From contig JAOAAJ010000107.1 of NCBI GenBank assembly GCA_026418935.1, forward strand, positions 1 through 46,625: DNA of 46,625 bases, written 5' to 3'. Positions within the stretch are counted from its first letter, which is position 1. Each line of letters begins with the position of its first letter. The position numbers and the translations under genes are program-made. Under the pieces are notes generated by a model. The model made no database searches. It was not told the DNA's origin and saw only the letters and a list, made by a program, of their open reading frames with translations. The DNA comes from Caloramator sp. GTDB lineage: Bacteria; Bacillota; Clostridia; Clostridiales; Caloramatoraceae. Shown piece by piece: positions 1 to 7,218 of this stretch.

Positions 1-1435
1 TATTAACCATTTTAAAGGATTCTTTTATATCCTCAATTGATTTTAAAAGAAGATTTAATTCATTCTTACCTATGTTAACTTTATTTTTTGTATCGTCTGT
101 TGATTCCTTAACATTTTTTAATTTTTGATATATATTATCCATATTTTGGGCTAAATCCTGCATTAAGTTAACAACATCCGAAATTTCTTCTGATTGTGTA
201 TGTGCTCCTCTTGCAACTTCATTTATTGTTGCTGCAACCTCCTCTGAACCTGCTGCCATCTCCTGTGATGTTGAAGCTAATTCCTCTGATGCTTTACCAA
301 TATGTTCTGCCTTTTCTTTGATATCTCCAATTATCATCTTAAAGGATTTGCTTACCTCAGATAAAGCTTTTGCCATTTCTCCAAATTCATCTTTATTTTT
401 AATAAGTTTTTCATCCACATCCTTTGTTAAATCCCCATTTGACATAAATGCTAATAGGTCTTTAAATTTATTAATTGCATTTACTGCATTGTTTGAGAAT
501 ATAAATAATATTAATCCAACCATTAAAAATGCAATTATTCCAACAATACTCATAGTTATAATAGTTTTATTTATTGCATCATATACAGGTTTCATTGATA
601 TACCAATATTTATTGCACCTATATGCTTACCATTAACATATACTGGTGCTAAAACATCATATACATTAACCTTTTTAACATCGTAATAGTATTCTGATGC
701 AGATTCTAATCCATCGATAGCTGCTTTTTTACTTCCCTCATCCTTAAGTTCAATACCTATTCTTTCCTTTATGCTGTGAGCAGCTGCCTTTAGATTTCTA
801 TCTATAAATAGTGCATAAACTATATTAGGATTTTTTCCTATTTCATCTACTATTGCCTGATAGCTTGTTTGATCATACATTGCTTGTATTTTGTTGGCAA
901 GTATTCCTACTTGAATCATTCCACCCTTTGGATTTTTTATGTATCCATATTTATAGTAGTTGTTGTTTTCTCTACTCTTTCTTATATTCTCCATAAGCTC
1001 GCTTTGCTTACCTGATAATACAGGATATGATATGTGTTTTTCATCAAATACTGCCCCAAGGCTTGAAGAAAGGTTAGAATAAATAATCACTCCATTTGAG
1101 TCAGTATAGTTAATCTCATCTACTCCTAAGGTCTCAGCAAGTTTACTTAACACATCATTATTTATTGATGATTGTTCTAAAATAATCCTACCTGCAAGTC
1201 TTATTTTATCTTCTACCTGTTCATTTAGTGTACTATATGCAAGTCCACTTTGTTCAATTCTTTTTGCCATTTGTCTTGTAAGTTCAAGTCCATCGTGTTT
1301 CATAGTTTCTAATATGGATCTTTTTGTAAAATTTACTGCTAAAACTGTAAATATAACATAGGAAATAAATAATACCAATAACGGCAGGATTGTAAGTTTA
1401 AATCTTATTGAGTGAAGCCTATCCTTTCTTGCCAT
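1..1435 (-). CDS. Methyl-accepting chemotaxis protein, C-terminus cut by window edge
   Basis: Membrane chemoreceptor that passes an extracellular signal to CheA/CheW. The reading frame is open from the ATG at 1435 (RBS GGAGGT 6 nt upstream) to base 1, about 478 codons. A first membrane helix lies at about residues 13-35, a large extracytoplasmic sensor (Cache-like by layout) at about 36-285, a second helix at about 292-314, then a HAMP-like stretch. The start of the methyl-accepting coiled coil follows, with motifs such as EELASTSQEMAAGSEEVAAT. The conserved hairpin tip lies beyond the left edge. The family is clear; the ligand cannot be read from the sequence. Confidence 0.93.
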   Translation of the reverse strand, partial: MARKDRLHSIRFKLTILPLLVLFISYVIFTVLAVNFTKRSILETMKHDGLELTRQMAKRIEQSGLAYSTLNEQVEDKIRLAGRIILEQSSINNDVLSKLAETLGVDEINYTDSNGVIIYSNLSSSLGAVFDEKHISYPVLSGKQSELMENIRKSRENNNYYKYGYIKNPKGGMIQVGILANKIQAMYDQTSYQAIVDEIGKNPNIVYALFIDRNLKAAAHSIKERIGIELKDEGSKKAAIDGLESASEYYYDVKKVNVYDVLAPVYVNGKHIGAINIGISMKPVYDAINKTIITMSIVGIIAFLMVGLILFIFSNNAVNAINKFKDLLAFMSNGDLTKDVDEKLIKNKDEFGEMAKALSEVSKSFKMIIGDIKEKAEHIGKASEELASTSQEMAAGSEEVAATINEVARGAHTQSEEISDVVNLMQDLAQNMDNIYQKLKNVKESTDDTKNKVNIGKNELNLLLKSIEDIKESFKMVN

Positions 1436-1528
1436 AATTTTACCTCCAAATTTGAATATTAATTTAACTTTTTTAAACTTTTTGTTAATTATATTTTAAA
1501 TTAGACAAAATATTTTATCAATATGTAA

Positions 1529-1541
1529 TTTTCGACAAAAT
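1529..1541 (-). promoter_or_regulatory. Spo0A-box-like site upstream of the chemoreceptor
   Basis: The minus strand reads ATTTTGTCGAAAA, which contains the full Spo0A box form TTTGTCGAA. It lies about 95 nt before the chemoreceptor start. A TAAAAT -10-like element sits about 16 nt further downstream, so the box would cover the -35 position, as in Spo0A-activated sigma-A promoters. The match is seen; the function is inferred. Confidence 0.4.
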
Positions 1542-1631
1542 TTGATATGTAAAATTAATATTTATAATGAAATATTTTGTTTAGTAACAATATCCTAATT
1601 AAAAAAATTATTTAACATACGATATTCAAAA

Positions 1632-1679
1632 TAATAATAAAATTTCATCCTCCTATAAATTATAGAAAGATGAAATTTT
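1632..1679 (-). terminator. Probable terminator after manC
   Basis: Inverted repeat with 11-bp arms, AAAATTTCATC (1639-1649) and GATGAAATTTT (1669-1679), and a 19-nt loop. On the minus strand it is followed by an interrupted T-rich stretch. It sits between the manC stop and the chemoreceptor promoter. The stem is AT-rich, so it is only moderately strong. Confidence 0.5.
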
Positions 1680-1746
1680 TACTTATTTTTATACAGTTTT
1701 TATTAAAAAAACAATTTAAATTAATTATTGAATAACTACATTAAAC

Positions 1747-2811
1747 TCATATAAACTTCTCAAACTCTTGACTGCTTGAAATCTTTTTAACCAAATCCTT
1801 TATGCTCTGTGCTCTATCTTTTGGGCATACTAAAAGCACATCATCTGTATCTATAATTAGCATATCCTTTATTCCTATTGCTGCAATTAATCTCTTATCT
1901 CCCATTATTGTAGTATTCTTTACATCCATAACAGCAACTTCACAATTTTGAATTATGTTTCCATTTTCATCTTTACTTAAAAATCTCTCAAGGGATGTAA
2001 AGCTTCCTATATCATCCCATACAAAATTAGTTGGAATTACAACAGCTCTATGGGTTCTTTGCATTACTCCAAAATCAATTGATATTCCATCAATTTTTTC
2101 ATATTCTTCTTTTATTACCTTCTCTTCATCCTCTGTTCCAATATATTCATATATTCTCATAAGGTTTTTATAAAGGTCTGGAAGATATTTTTTAATTTCA
2201 CGGAGGAGTCTATCTGCCCTCCACACAAACATACCACTGTTCCACAAGAAATTTCCCTTTTCTAAAAAGGAGGTTGCTACATCTAAGTTTGGTTTCTCTA
2301 TAAATCTTTTTACCCTAAAAACGTTGTCTTGAAGTTTATCTCCAACTTCAATATACCCATAGCCTATTTCTGGTCTTGTTGGTGTTACTCCCATAGTGAC
2401 TAAGTAATCTCCATCCTGTGCTACTTCTACTGCTCTTTTTATTGTTTGCTCAAAGTCCTCCTGCCCAATTATTAAGTGGTCAGATGGGAGAACAACCATT
2501 GTAGCCTCAAAATCCTTTTTCAAAAGTTTTACTGCTGCAAGTCCTATACAGGATGCAGTCTCCTTATTTAAAGGCTCCTTGAATATATTTTTATTGTCTA
2601 TTCCCAATAATTTTTTTATAATCCCAACATAATTTTGATTTGTAACAACGTATATGTTTTCCTTTGGAATAATGGTTGATATTCTATCAACGGTGTTCTC
2701 TATCATAGTTTTTTGTCCAATTATCTTTAAAAACTGCTTAGGAAGTCCTTTTCTTGATTTGGGCCAAAATCTTGAACCAAGTCCACCTGACATTATTACT
2801 GCATATATCAT
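1747..2811 (-). CDS. manC: Mannose-1-phosphate guanylyltransferase (GDP-mannose pyrophosphorylase)
   Basis: Makes GDP-mannose from mannose-1-phosphate and GTP for surface polysaccharides. The protein starts MIYAVIMSGGLGSRFWP, the nucleotidyl-transferase signature GGxGxRxWP. It also has VLPSDH near residue 110 and FIEKPN near 170, both typical of the family. At 354 residues it has the length of the short form without a fused isomerase domain. The start at 2811 is chosen because the conserved fold begins there and GGGGTGG lies just upstream; an upstream in-frame ATG at 2859 only adds an unconserved tail. That ribosome site lies inside a terminator-like hairpin after the ROK gene, so expression may depend on read-through. 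Confidence 0.92.
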   Translation of the reverse strand: MIYAVIMSGGLGSRFWPKSRKGLPKQFLKIIGQKTMIENTVDRISTIIPKENIYVVTNQNYVGIIKKLLGIDNKNIFKEPLNKETASCIGLAAVKLLKKDFEATMVVLPSDHLIIGQEDFEQTIKRAVEVAQDGDYLVTMGVTPTRPEIGYGYIEVGDKLQDNVFRVKRFIEKPNLDVATSFLEKGNFLWNSGMFVWRADRLLREIKKYLPDLYKNLMRIYEYIGTEDEEKVIKEEYEKIDGISIDFGVMQRTHRAVVIPTNFVWDDIGSFTSLERFLSKDENGNIIQNCEVAVMDVKNTTIMGDKRLIAAIGIKDMLIIDTDDVLLVCPKDRAQSIKDLVKKISSSQEFEKFI

Positions 2812-2851
2812 AAAAAAACCACCCCGCATATTGTTATAATATGCAGAGTGG
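2812..2851 (-). terminator. Intrinsic terminator overlapping the manC ribosome-binding site
   Basis: On the minus strand 14-nt arms CCACTCTGCATATT (2851-2838) and AATATGCGGGGTGG (2832-2819) pair around a 5-nt loop with two mismatches. Seven T residues (2818-2812) follow directly, and the manC ATG begins at the very next base. It starts 14 nt after the ROK kinase stop. The GGGGTGG of the 3' arm is also the only Shine-Dalgarno sequence for manC. Confidence 0.75.
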
Positions 2852-2865
2852 CATCTCATTGCTAC

Positions 2866-3819
2866 TTATTTTACTCCGTGTTTTCCAAGCATTGCAGCTC
2901 CAAGTATTCCTGCGTCATTTTTAAATTTTGCAAGAACAATATTTGCTGCAGGAAGTGTCTTGTAATATTTATTCTTTTCAAATTCTTCTTTAACTAAGTT
3001 TAGTAGATATTCTCCAGCATTAGATACTCCTCCACCTAATGCTATAACCTCAGGGTCCATAAAGTTTACTATATTGAATATTCCTATAACAAGGTATTTT
3101 ACAAGTCTATCTACTGCCATCTTTGCAACCTTGTCGCCTTCTTTTGCACTGTCGAAAATTATTTTTGCATTTATTTTTTCTAAATCTCCATCAACCTTTT
3201 GTAGAATTATTGTATCTGTATTTCCTTCCTTTATTAACTTTTGTGCATATCTTATGATAGCTGTTGATGAAGCAAATGTTTCAAAACATCCATTCTTTCC
3301 ACAGTTGCAGTTATAGAAGTTCTCTCCTATTATCATATGTCCTATTTCAGAACCTACTCCGTGGGCACCACTATAAACTTCACCATTTAGTACAATACCT
3401 CCACCTATGCCTGTACCTAATGTAAGTAGGATTCCGTTTTTGCATCCCTTCATTGAACCAAATTCATATTCTGCAAGGCCTGCAACAGTTGCATCGTTGT
3501 CTATAAATACTGGGATGTTTAGTTCCTCCTCCATCATCTTTCTTAGAGGTATATTTTCCCATCCCAAATTAACGCAGAATATAACATTTCCGTCTTTATC
3601 AGCAAGACCTGGTATTCCTATACCTATTGCTTTAACATCTTCCTTATTGACATTAGCCTCTACCATCATATCTTTAACTAATCTATTTATATCACTAATT
3701 ACGTCCTTGTATCCTCTTGATGCAAGCGTTGGAGTTGATTTTGTGTATAGTATTTTTCCACTCTCATCAACTAAACCAGCGGCTATGTTTGTCCCTCCTA
3801 AGTCTATACCTATGTACAT
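2866..3819 (-). CDS. glk: ROK-family glucokinase
   Basis: Phosphorylates glucose (or a related hexose) with ATP in the cytosol. The N-terminus MYIGIDLGGTNIAAGLVDE is the phosphate-binding motif of the sugar kinase/actin fold. GTGIGGGIVLNGE lies near residue 137. The ROK zinc motif is present as CNCGKNGCFE near residue 175, with the zinc-ligand His upstream in EIGHMI. The length of 317 residues is normal. The start has GGGG 6 nt upstream. The gene precedes manC on the same strand, which suggests a sugar-phosphate/glycan context, but a terminator separates them. Substrate is inferred from the family. Confidence 0.9.
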   Translation of the reverse strand: MYIGIDLGGTNIAAGLVDESGKILYTKSTPTLASRGYKDVISDINRLVKDMMVEANVNKEDVKAIGIGIPGLADKDGNVIFCVNLGWENIPLRKMMEEELNIPVFIDNDATVAGLAEYEFGSMKGCKNGILLTLGTGIGGGIVLNGEVYSGAHGVGSEIGHMIIGENFYNCNCGKNGCFETFASSTAIIRYAQKLIKEGNTDTIILQKVDGDLEKINAKIIFDSAKEGDKVAKMAVDRLVKYLVIGIFNIVNFMDPEVIALGGGVSNAGEYLLNLVKEEFEKNKYYKTLPAANIVLAKFKNDAGILGAAMLGKHGVK

Positions 3820-3893
3820 ATTTATCCCCTTTCTTAATTAATTTAATATACATAGTAATTATATTATTTTTAAGAATTTTTTTAAAGAGATAA

Positions 3894-3940
3894 AATACAA
3901 AAAATATAAGGATAGTTGTAACTTTTTATTAAACTATCCT
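3894..3940 (-). terminator. Hairpin with T-rich tail upstream of glk
   Basis: Arms AGGATAGTT and AACTATCCT (3909-3917 and 3932-3940) with a 14-nt loop, followed on the minus strand by TTATATTTTTTG. It would end minus-strand transcription coming from the CAP gene or the IS-like remnant before glk. Confidence 0.5.
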
Positions 3941-3965
3941 CTCCTCTATATATATATAGGCTTTG

Positions 3966-4192
3966 TCGTGGTCAAGGTGAACTACCTCCACCTATAGAGG
4001 TGGTGGCTTCGTGGTCAATACTCCCATTGGAGCAAGTTTACCCACGCTCAAAGGACTGTTCCTTCCCCATAGATGCCATTTACTTGGCTAATTTTAGCTT
4101 GGTTTTTGCTGTACAATTATTTTCCATTCTGTGTATTGATTAGTCAAGTGACATTCATCACTAAACTTTACGAAGTGGGCGATGAATGTCAC
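3966..4192 (-). mobile_element. IS200/IS605-like remnant: both end hairpins, no transposase
   Basis: A 230-nt non-coding segment framed by two hairpins. On the minus strand it opens with a 12-bp perfect stem (GTGACATTCATC / GATGAATGTCAC, 4192-4148) whose 21-nt loop holds a smaller stem, followed by TTGAC. It closes with a GC-rich stem CCACCT-ATAG-AGGTGG (3988-4003) followed by TAGTTCACCTTGAC. TCGTGGTCAA occurs on each side of that closing hairpin (3966-3975 and 4009-4018). Subterminal hairpins instead of terminal inverted repeats, and a GC-rich hairpin followed by GTTCAC, are what I know from left and right ends of IS200/IS605 and tnpB elements. No tnpA or tnpB reading frame remains. The stretch 4018-4110 may be the last part of a tnpB gene or its guide RNA. 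This gene-free stretch (3820-4252) holds nothing else clear. Confidence 0.55.
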
Positions 4193-4252
4193 TAATTATG
4201 TTAAAAACTAAATTTTATATTATTTTATTATACAATTGAATAACTATTAGAA

Positions 4253-4867
4253 TTACTTTATAGGCTTTATGAACATCTGTGTCCAGTAGCACCTACCTGC
4301 CTTATCCTTTGCAAGTCCAACACCTATTTCAGTATAGGATGGACTTAAAATATTGCTCCTATGCCCTGGTGAGTTCATCCACGCGTTCATTACCTCCTGT
4401 GGAGTCCTCTGTCCCATTGCTATGTTTTCACCTGCAGCTGAAAATTTTATTCCAAAGGATTCAATCATATCAAAGGGTGAACCATAGGTTGGAGAGTAAT
4501 GGGAAAAATAATTTTTGTTTATCATATCCTGTGACTTATACCTTGCAACCCTTGATAGCTGCCAATTCTCCTTAAGTGCTGGAAGACCTACCTTTGCCCT
4601 CTCAATATTTACAAGCCTTACAACTTCACTCTCAATTGCCTTTGTTTCAATTACAGGAATTTTTATCTTCTGCCCTGGATAGATGAGAGCAGGATTTTTA
4701 ATTTCTGGGTTTGCTGCAACTATTTCAGATATTCCAACCTGATATTTCTGAGCAATCTTCCACATACTATCTCCTGATTGTACAGTATAGTATGTGTCCT
4801 GTGCAAATGCAACCGTAGTTAACATTATGAATATTAATAGGGTAAGTAATTTTGTTTTCTTCTTCAT
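4253..4867 (-). CDS. Secreted LysM-CAP (SCP-like) domain protein
   Basis: Exported wall-associated protein of 204 residues. Residues 1-23 are a signal peptide (lysines, hydrophobic core, AFAQ cleavage region). A LysM peptidoglycan-binding domain follows (YYTVQSGDSMWKIAQKY through YPGQKIKIP, about 27-72). A CAP domain ends the protein (about 80-204), with HYSPTYGSPFDM, GENIAMG and WMNSPGHRSNILSP. This is the layout of SafA/YkwD-type spore or cell-wall proteins. Start 4867 follows GAGGTG by 6 nt; an in-frame GTG 9 nt earlier is part of that ribosome site. The site is inside a long hairpin. Biochemical activity of bacterial CAP proteins is not settled. Confidence 0.9.
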   Translation of the reverse strand: MKKKTKLLTLLIFIMLTTVAFAQDTYYTVQSGDSMWKIAQKYQVGISEIVAANPEIKNPALIYPGQKIKIPVIETKAIESEVVRLVNIERAKVGLPALKENWQLSRVARYKSQDMINKNYFSHYSPTYGSPFDMIESFGIKFSAAGENIAMGQRTPQEVMNAWMNSPGHRSNILSPSYTEIGVGLAKDKAGRCYWTQMFIKPIK

Positions 4868-4869
4868 AG

Positions 4870-4908
4870 AAATCACCTCTACTAATTATTTTTTAGTAGA
4901 GGTGATTT
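4870..4908 (-). promoter_or_regulatory. Hairpin that buries the ribosome-binding site of the CAP gene
   Basis: Perfect inverted repeat with arms of at least 14 bp (4871-4884 and 4894-4907) around a 9-nt AT loop. The minus-strand 3' arm contains GAGGTGATT, the Shine-Dalgarno sequence of the CAP gene, whose ATG is 3 nt beyond the stem. On the plus strand the stem is followed by seven Ts, so the element may also stop plus-strand transcription. Confidence 0.6.
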
Positions 4909-4933
4909 TTTTATTCCTTACATTTTTTTACTT

Positions 4934-5677
4934 TTAGACATATTCTCTTTTTATGATATCTCCCTCTATTCCAATTGTAACTACCTTTATTGGAATATCG
5001 GAACCTGCACTATCCCTTGCTGTTTTTGCTGCATACATCATTCCACTGCAGCAAGGAACCTCCATCTTTAATACTGTAATACTCTCAAGGTTGTTCAATT
5101 TTATTATATCAGTTAGTTTTTCTGTATAGTACTCTATATCATCAAGCTTTGGACAACCTACAACAACAGCCCTATCCTTTAAAAAGTCATTATGATAATT
5201 TCCATAGGCAAAAGGAACACAATCTGCTGTAATTAAAAGGTCTGCTCCATTTAAATATGGGGCTGTTGCAGGAACTAAGCTCAATTGGACAGGCCATTGT
5301 CTTAATCTTGATATGACCTTGGTATCCTGTGATTCATTTACACCCTTATTAAACTGTCTTATCATACTTCCAGGACATCCCCCTCCAGTATGATGATGGT
5401 GCTGATGTTGATTTGTTGAAGTTATAGATTGACTTTGTGACTTTAGATATTCTTCTACCGCCTTTTCATCAAATTCTTCTGCTTCTCTTTCAATTATTGA
5501 AATTGCACCCTGTGGGCAATGTCCAAGACAAGCACCAAGTCCGTCACAGTAAATATCCTTTACAAGTTTTGCTTTACCGTCTACTATTTGTAGTGCTCCC
5601 TCTGCACAATTTGGGATACATAATCCACATCCGTTGCACTTTTCTTCATCTATATGCACAATCTTTCTTACTGCCAT
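4934..5677 (-). CDS. Ferredoxin-like iron-sulfur protein with His-rich linker and large C-terminal domain
   Basis: Protein of 247 residues. The first cluster motif is CNGCGLCIPNC near residues 14-24. The second, CDGLGACLGHCP near 44-55, lacks the usual second cysteine (Leu instead), so this site may hold a three-iron or atypical cluster. A linker rich in Gln and His (HQHHHH) and a GGGCPGS motif follow. The C-terminal domain (about 120-247) has isolated cysteines in ADCVPFA, GCPKLDD and PCCSGM. Start 5677 has GGAGGTG 5 nt upstream; the longer frame adds a tail without its own ribosome site. The gene is divergent from a CotF/ferritin-like gene. Probably an electron-transfer protein; partner unknown. 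Confidence 0.75.
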   Translation of the reverse strand: MAVRKIVHIDEEKCNGCGLCIPNCAEGALQIVDGKAKLVKDIYCDGLGACLGHCPQGAISIIEREAEEFDEKAVEEYLKSQSQSITSTNQHQHHHHTGGGCPGSMIRQFNKGVNESQDTKVISRLRQWPVQLSLVPATAPYLNGADLLITADCVPFAYGNYHNDFLKDRAVVVGCPKLDDIEYYTEKLTDIIKLNNLESITVLKMEVPCCSGMMYAAKTARDSAGSDIPIKVVTIGIEGDIIKREYV

Positions 5678-5781
5678 AATATCACCTCCGTTTAATTTCA
5701 ATTTTATTATATCTTAAAAACTTTTAAATAGATGTGATATAAATCATATAATTGCAAAAAATATTGTTGGAGGTGTATGAT

Positions 5782-6231
5782 ATGTTAACTCAAAAAGAAA
5801 CAACTTATCTAAAGGAAAATCTTGATGCAGAATATCTTTGTATAAGAAAATATGAACAATATGCTGCATTGTCTAATGATGCTGATGTAAAAAATATGTT
5901 CACTACCCTTGCAGGATATGAACAGCAACACGCTACAACCCTTAAAAACATATTGACTCAAAACGGTGTAAACTATACAAGTATATACGAGAGCTATAAT
6001 AAGCCTTCTGCTGCACAAAATCAGCAAAACCTCTCCTTCTCAGATGCACAGCTTATGAACGACTCACTATCCACCGAAAAACACGTTTCTTCAAACTACA
6101 ACACAGCAATACTTGAAACAGTAGATACAAACATAAGAAAACAACTTCAACATATACAACAGGAGGAACAGGGCCACGCAGAAACTATCTTTAATATGAT
6201 GAGGACCAAGGGATACTATAAAGTAGAATAA
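5782..6231 (+). CDS. CotF-like spore coat / ferritin-like protein
   Basis: A helical protein of 149 residues with a ferritin-like pattern: EYLCIRKYEQYA near residue 14, EQQHATTLKNIL near 50, and EEQGHAETIFNMM near 130. These carry Glu and His at positions spaced like the di-iron ligands of rubrerythrin folds. In Clostridia such proteins are usually annotated as spore coat protein CotF. Start 5782 follows GGAGG; a longer in-frame start lies upstream but without a ribosome site. The gene ends inside a long bidirectional terminator shared with uppP. Whether it binds metal or is structural cannot be told here. Confidence 0.75.
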   Translation: MLTQKETTYLKENLDAEYLCIRKYEQYAALSNDADVKNMFTTLAGYEQQHATTLKNILTQNGVNYTSIYESYNKPSAAQNQQNLSFSDAQLMNDSLSTEKHVSSNYNTAILETVDTNIRKQLQHIQQEEQGHAETIFNMMRTKGYYKVE

Positions 6232-6258
6232 GCTGGCAATGCCAGCTTATTCTACTTT
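6220..6258. terminator. Bidirectional terminator between cotF-like gene and uppP
   Basis: Perfect 18-bp inverted repeat (6220-6237 and 6241-6258) with a 3-nt loop, core AAGCTGGC-AAT-GCCAGCTT, overlapping the coat-gene stop. It ends at its A/T-rich arms, so it can act for both convergent genes. Confidence 0.85.
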
Positions 6259-6262
6259 AATT

Positions 6263-7045
6263 TTATAACATAAGTAACACAATTATACCAAGTATAATTC
6301 TGTAATACGCAAATGGTGCAAGCTTCTTCTTCTTTATGTAGCTCATAAATGCTGCAATTACAATTAAGGCTACAACAAAGGAAACAAAAGTACCTATAAA
6401 TAGTACTAACCACTCATAAGGTGTAAACATAAGCCCTGCCTTGAATATCTTTAAGACTGAAGCACCTATAATAGTTGGGAGTGCTAAAAAGAAGGAAAAC
6501 TCTGCTGCTGCCTCCCTTGAAAGACCTAAGAATAGTCCTCCTATAATAGTTGATGCAGACCTTGACATACCAGGCCAAAGGGCAAGACATTGGAATACAC
6601 CAACTAAAAATGCATCTTTATAGGACATTCCATCTACACTATCTACCTTAACCTTTTTTAATCTTGCCTCTGCAAATAGAAGAAGTATTGCTCCAAATAT
6701 CAATGCAAGAGCAACTGTTCTTGGGTTAAAGAAATGCTCCTCTATATAATCATCAAATAGAACGCCTAATATAAGTGCAGGTATAAATCCTACTACAACC
6801 TTATACCATAAATTAAATACCTTCTTTACTTGTCTTTTGTCTTCAAATTTAGGAAAAATCTTATCCTTAAAATAAAATATAACCGCAAGTATAGCACCAA
6901 CCTGTATTACTACATCAAAAATATTTGCAAAGTTTCCCGTAAAGCTTATAAACTTGTTTGCAATTATAAGATGTCCTGTTGAGGATACAGGCAGGAATTC
7001 TGTAAGTCCTTCAATAATACCAAGAATTATAGCCTTTAAAATCAA
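6263..7045 (-). CDS. uppP: Undecaprenyl-diphosphatase
   Basis: Integral membrane phosphatase that regenerates undecaprenyl phosphate for peptidoglycan and other wall polymers; loss or gain affects bacitracin sensitivity. The family motifs are present: EGLTEFLPVSSTGHL near residue 11 and WPGMSRSASTI near 155, with about eight hydrophobic segments and a C-terminus ending in a membrane helix. A TTG start at 7045 is preferred because AAAGGGGGC lies 5-10 nt upstream and the conserved LKAIILGIIEG begins there; the upstream ATG at 7081 has no ribosome site. Length 260 residues, normal for the BacA family. Confidence 0.92.
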   Translation of the reverse strand: MILKAIILGIIEGLTEFLPVSSTGHLIIANKFISFTGNFANIFDVVIQVGAILAVIFYFKDKIFPKFEDKRQVKKVFNLWYKVVVGFIPALILGVLFDDYIEEHFFNPRTVALALIFGAILLLFAEARLKKVKVDSVDGMSYKDAFLVGVFQCLALWPGMSRSASTIIGGLFLGLSREAAAEFSFFLALPTIIGASVLKIFKAGLMFTPYEWLVLFIGTFVSFVVALIVIAAFMSYIKKKKLAPFAYYRIILGIIVLLML

Positions 7046-7151
7046 ATTAACGCCCCCTTTCCTTATAATAGGATACAACAATATAAATAATAATTCAATA
7101 AATTTGTTTCAAATCAATTTCTATTGTCTTATTTTGTAACTTTATGTAATC

Positions 7152-7182
7152 GTTCGACAAATTGTAGAAATTTATATATATA
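7152..7182 (+). promoter_or_regulatory. Promoter of the histidine kinase with overlapping Spo0A box
   Basis: TCGACA (7154-7159), a 17-nt spacer and TATATA (7177-7182) form a fair sigma-A promoter. The -35 lies inside GTTCGACAAATT, whose complement AATTTGTCGAAC contains the Spo0A box TTTGTCGAA. Overlap of box and -35 is the arrangement of Spo0A-activated promoters. Control by Spo0A is inferred. Confidence 0.5.
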
Positions 7183-7218
7183 TGTGATAAAATTTTTATT
7201 TGCTGGGGGGATAAACAA

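Noticed and set aside
318-686. Plus-strand reading frame of 122 codons
   Set aside because: It is the shadow of the chemoreceptor on the other strand and has no ribosome site.
3407-3841. Plus-strand reading frame of 144 codons
   Set aside because: Lies opposite the clear ROK kinase, with low-complexity composition and no start signal.
3820-4252. CRISPR-like repeat or intact tnpB gene
   Set aside because: Only two short direct repeats around one hairpin, and stops in all frames on both strands.
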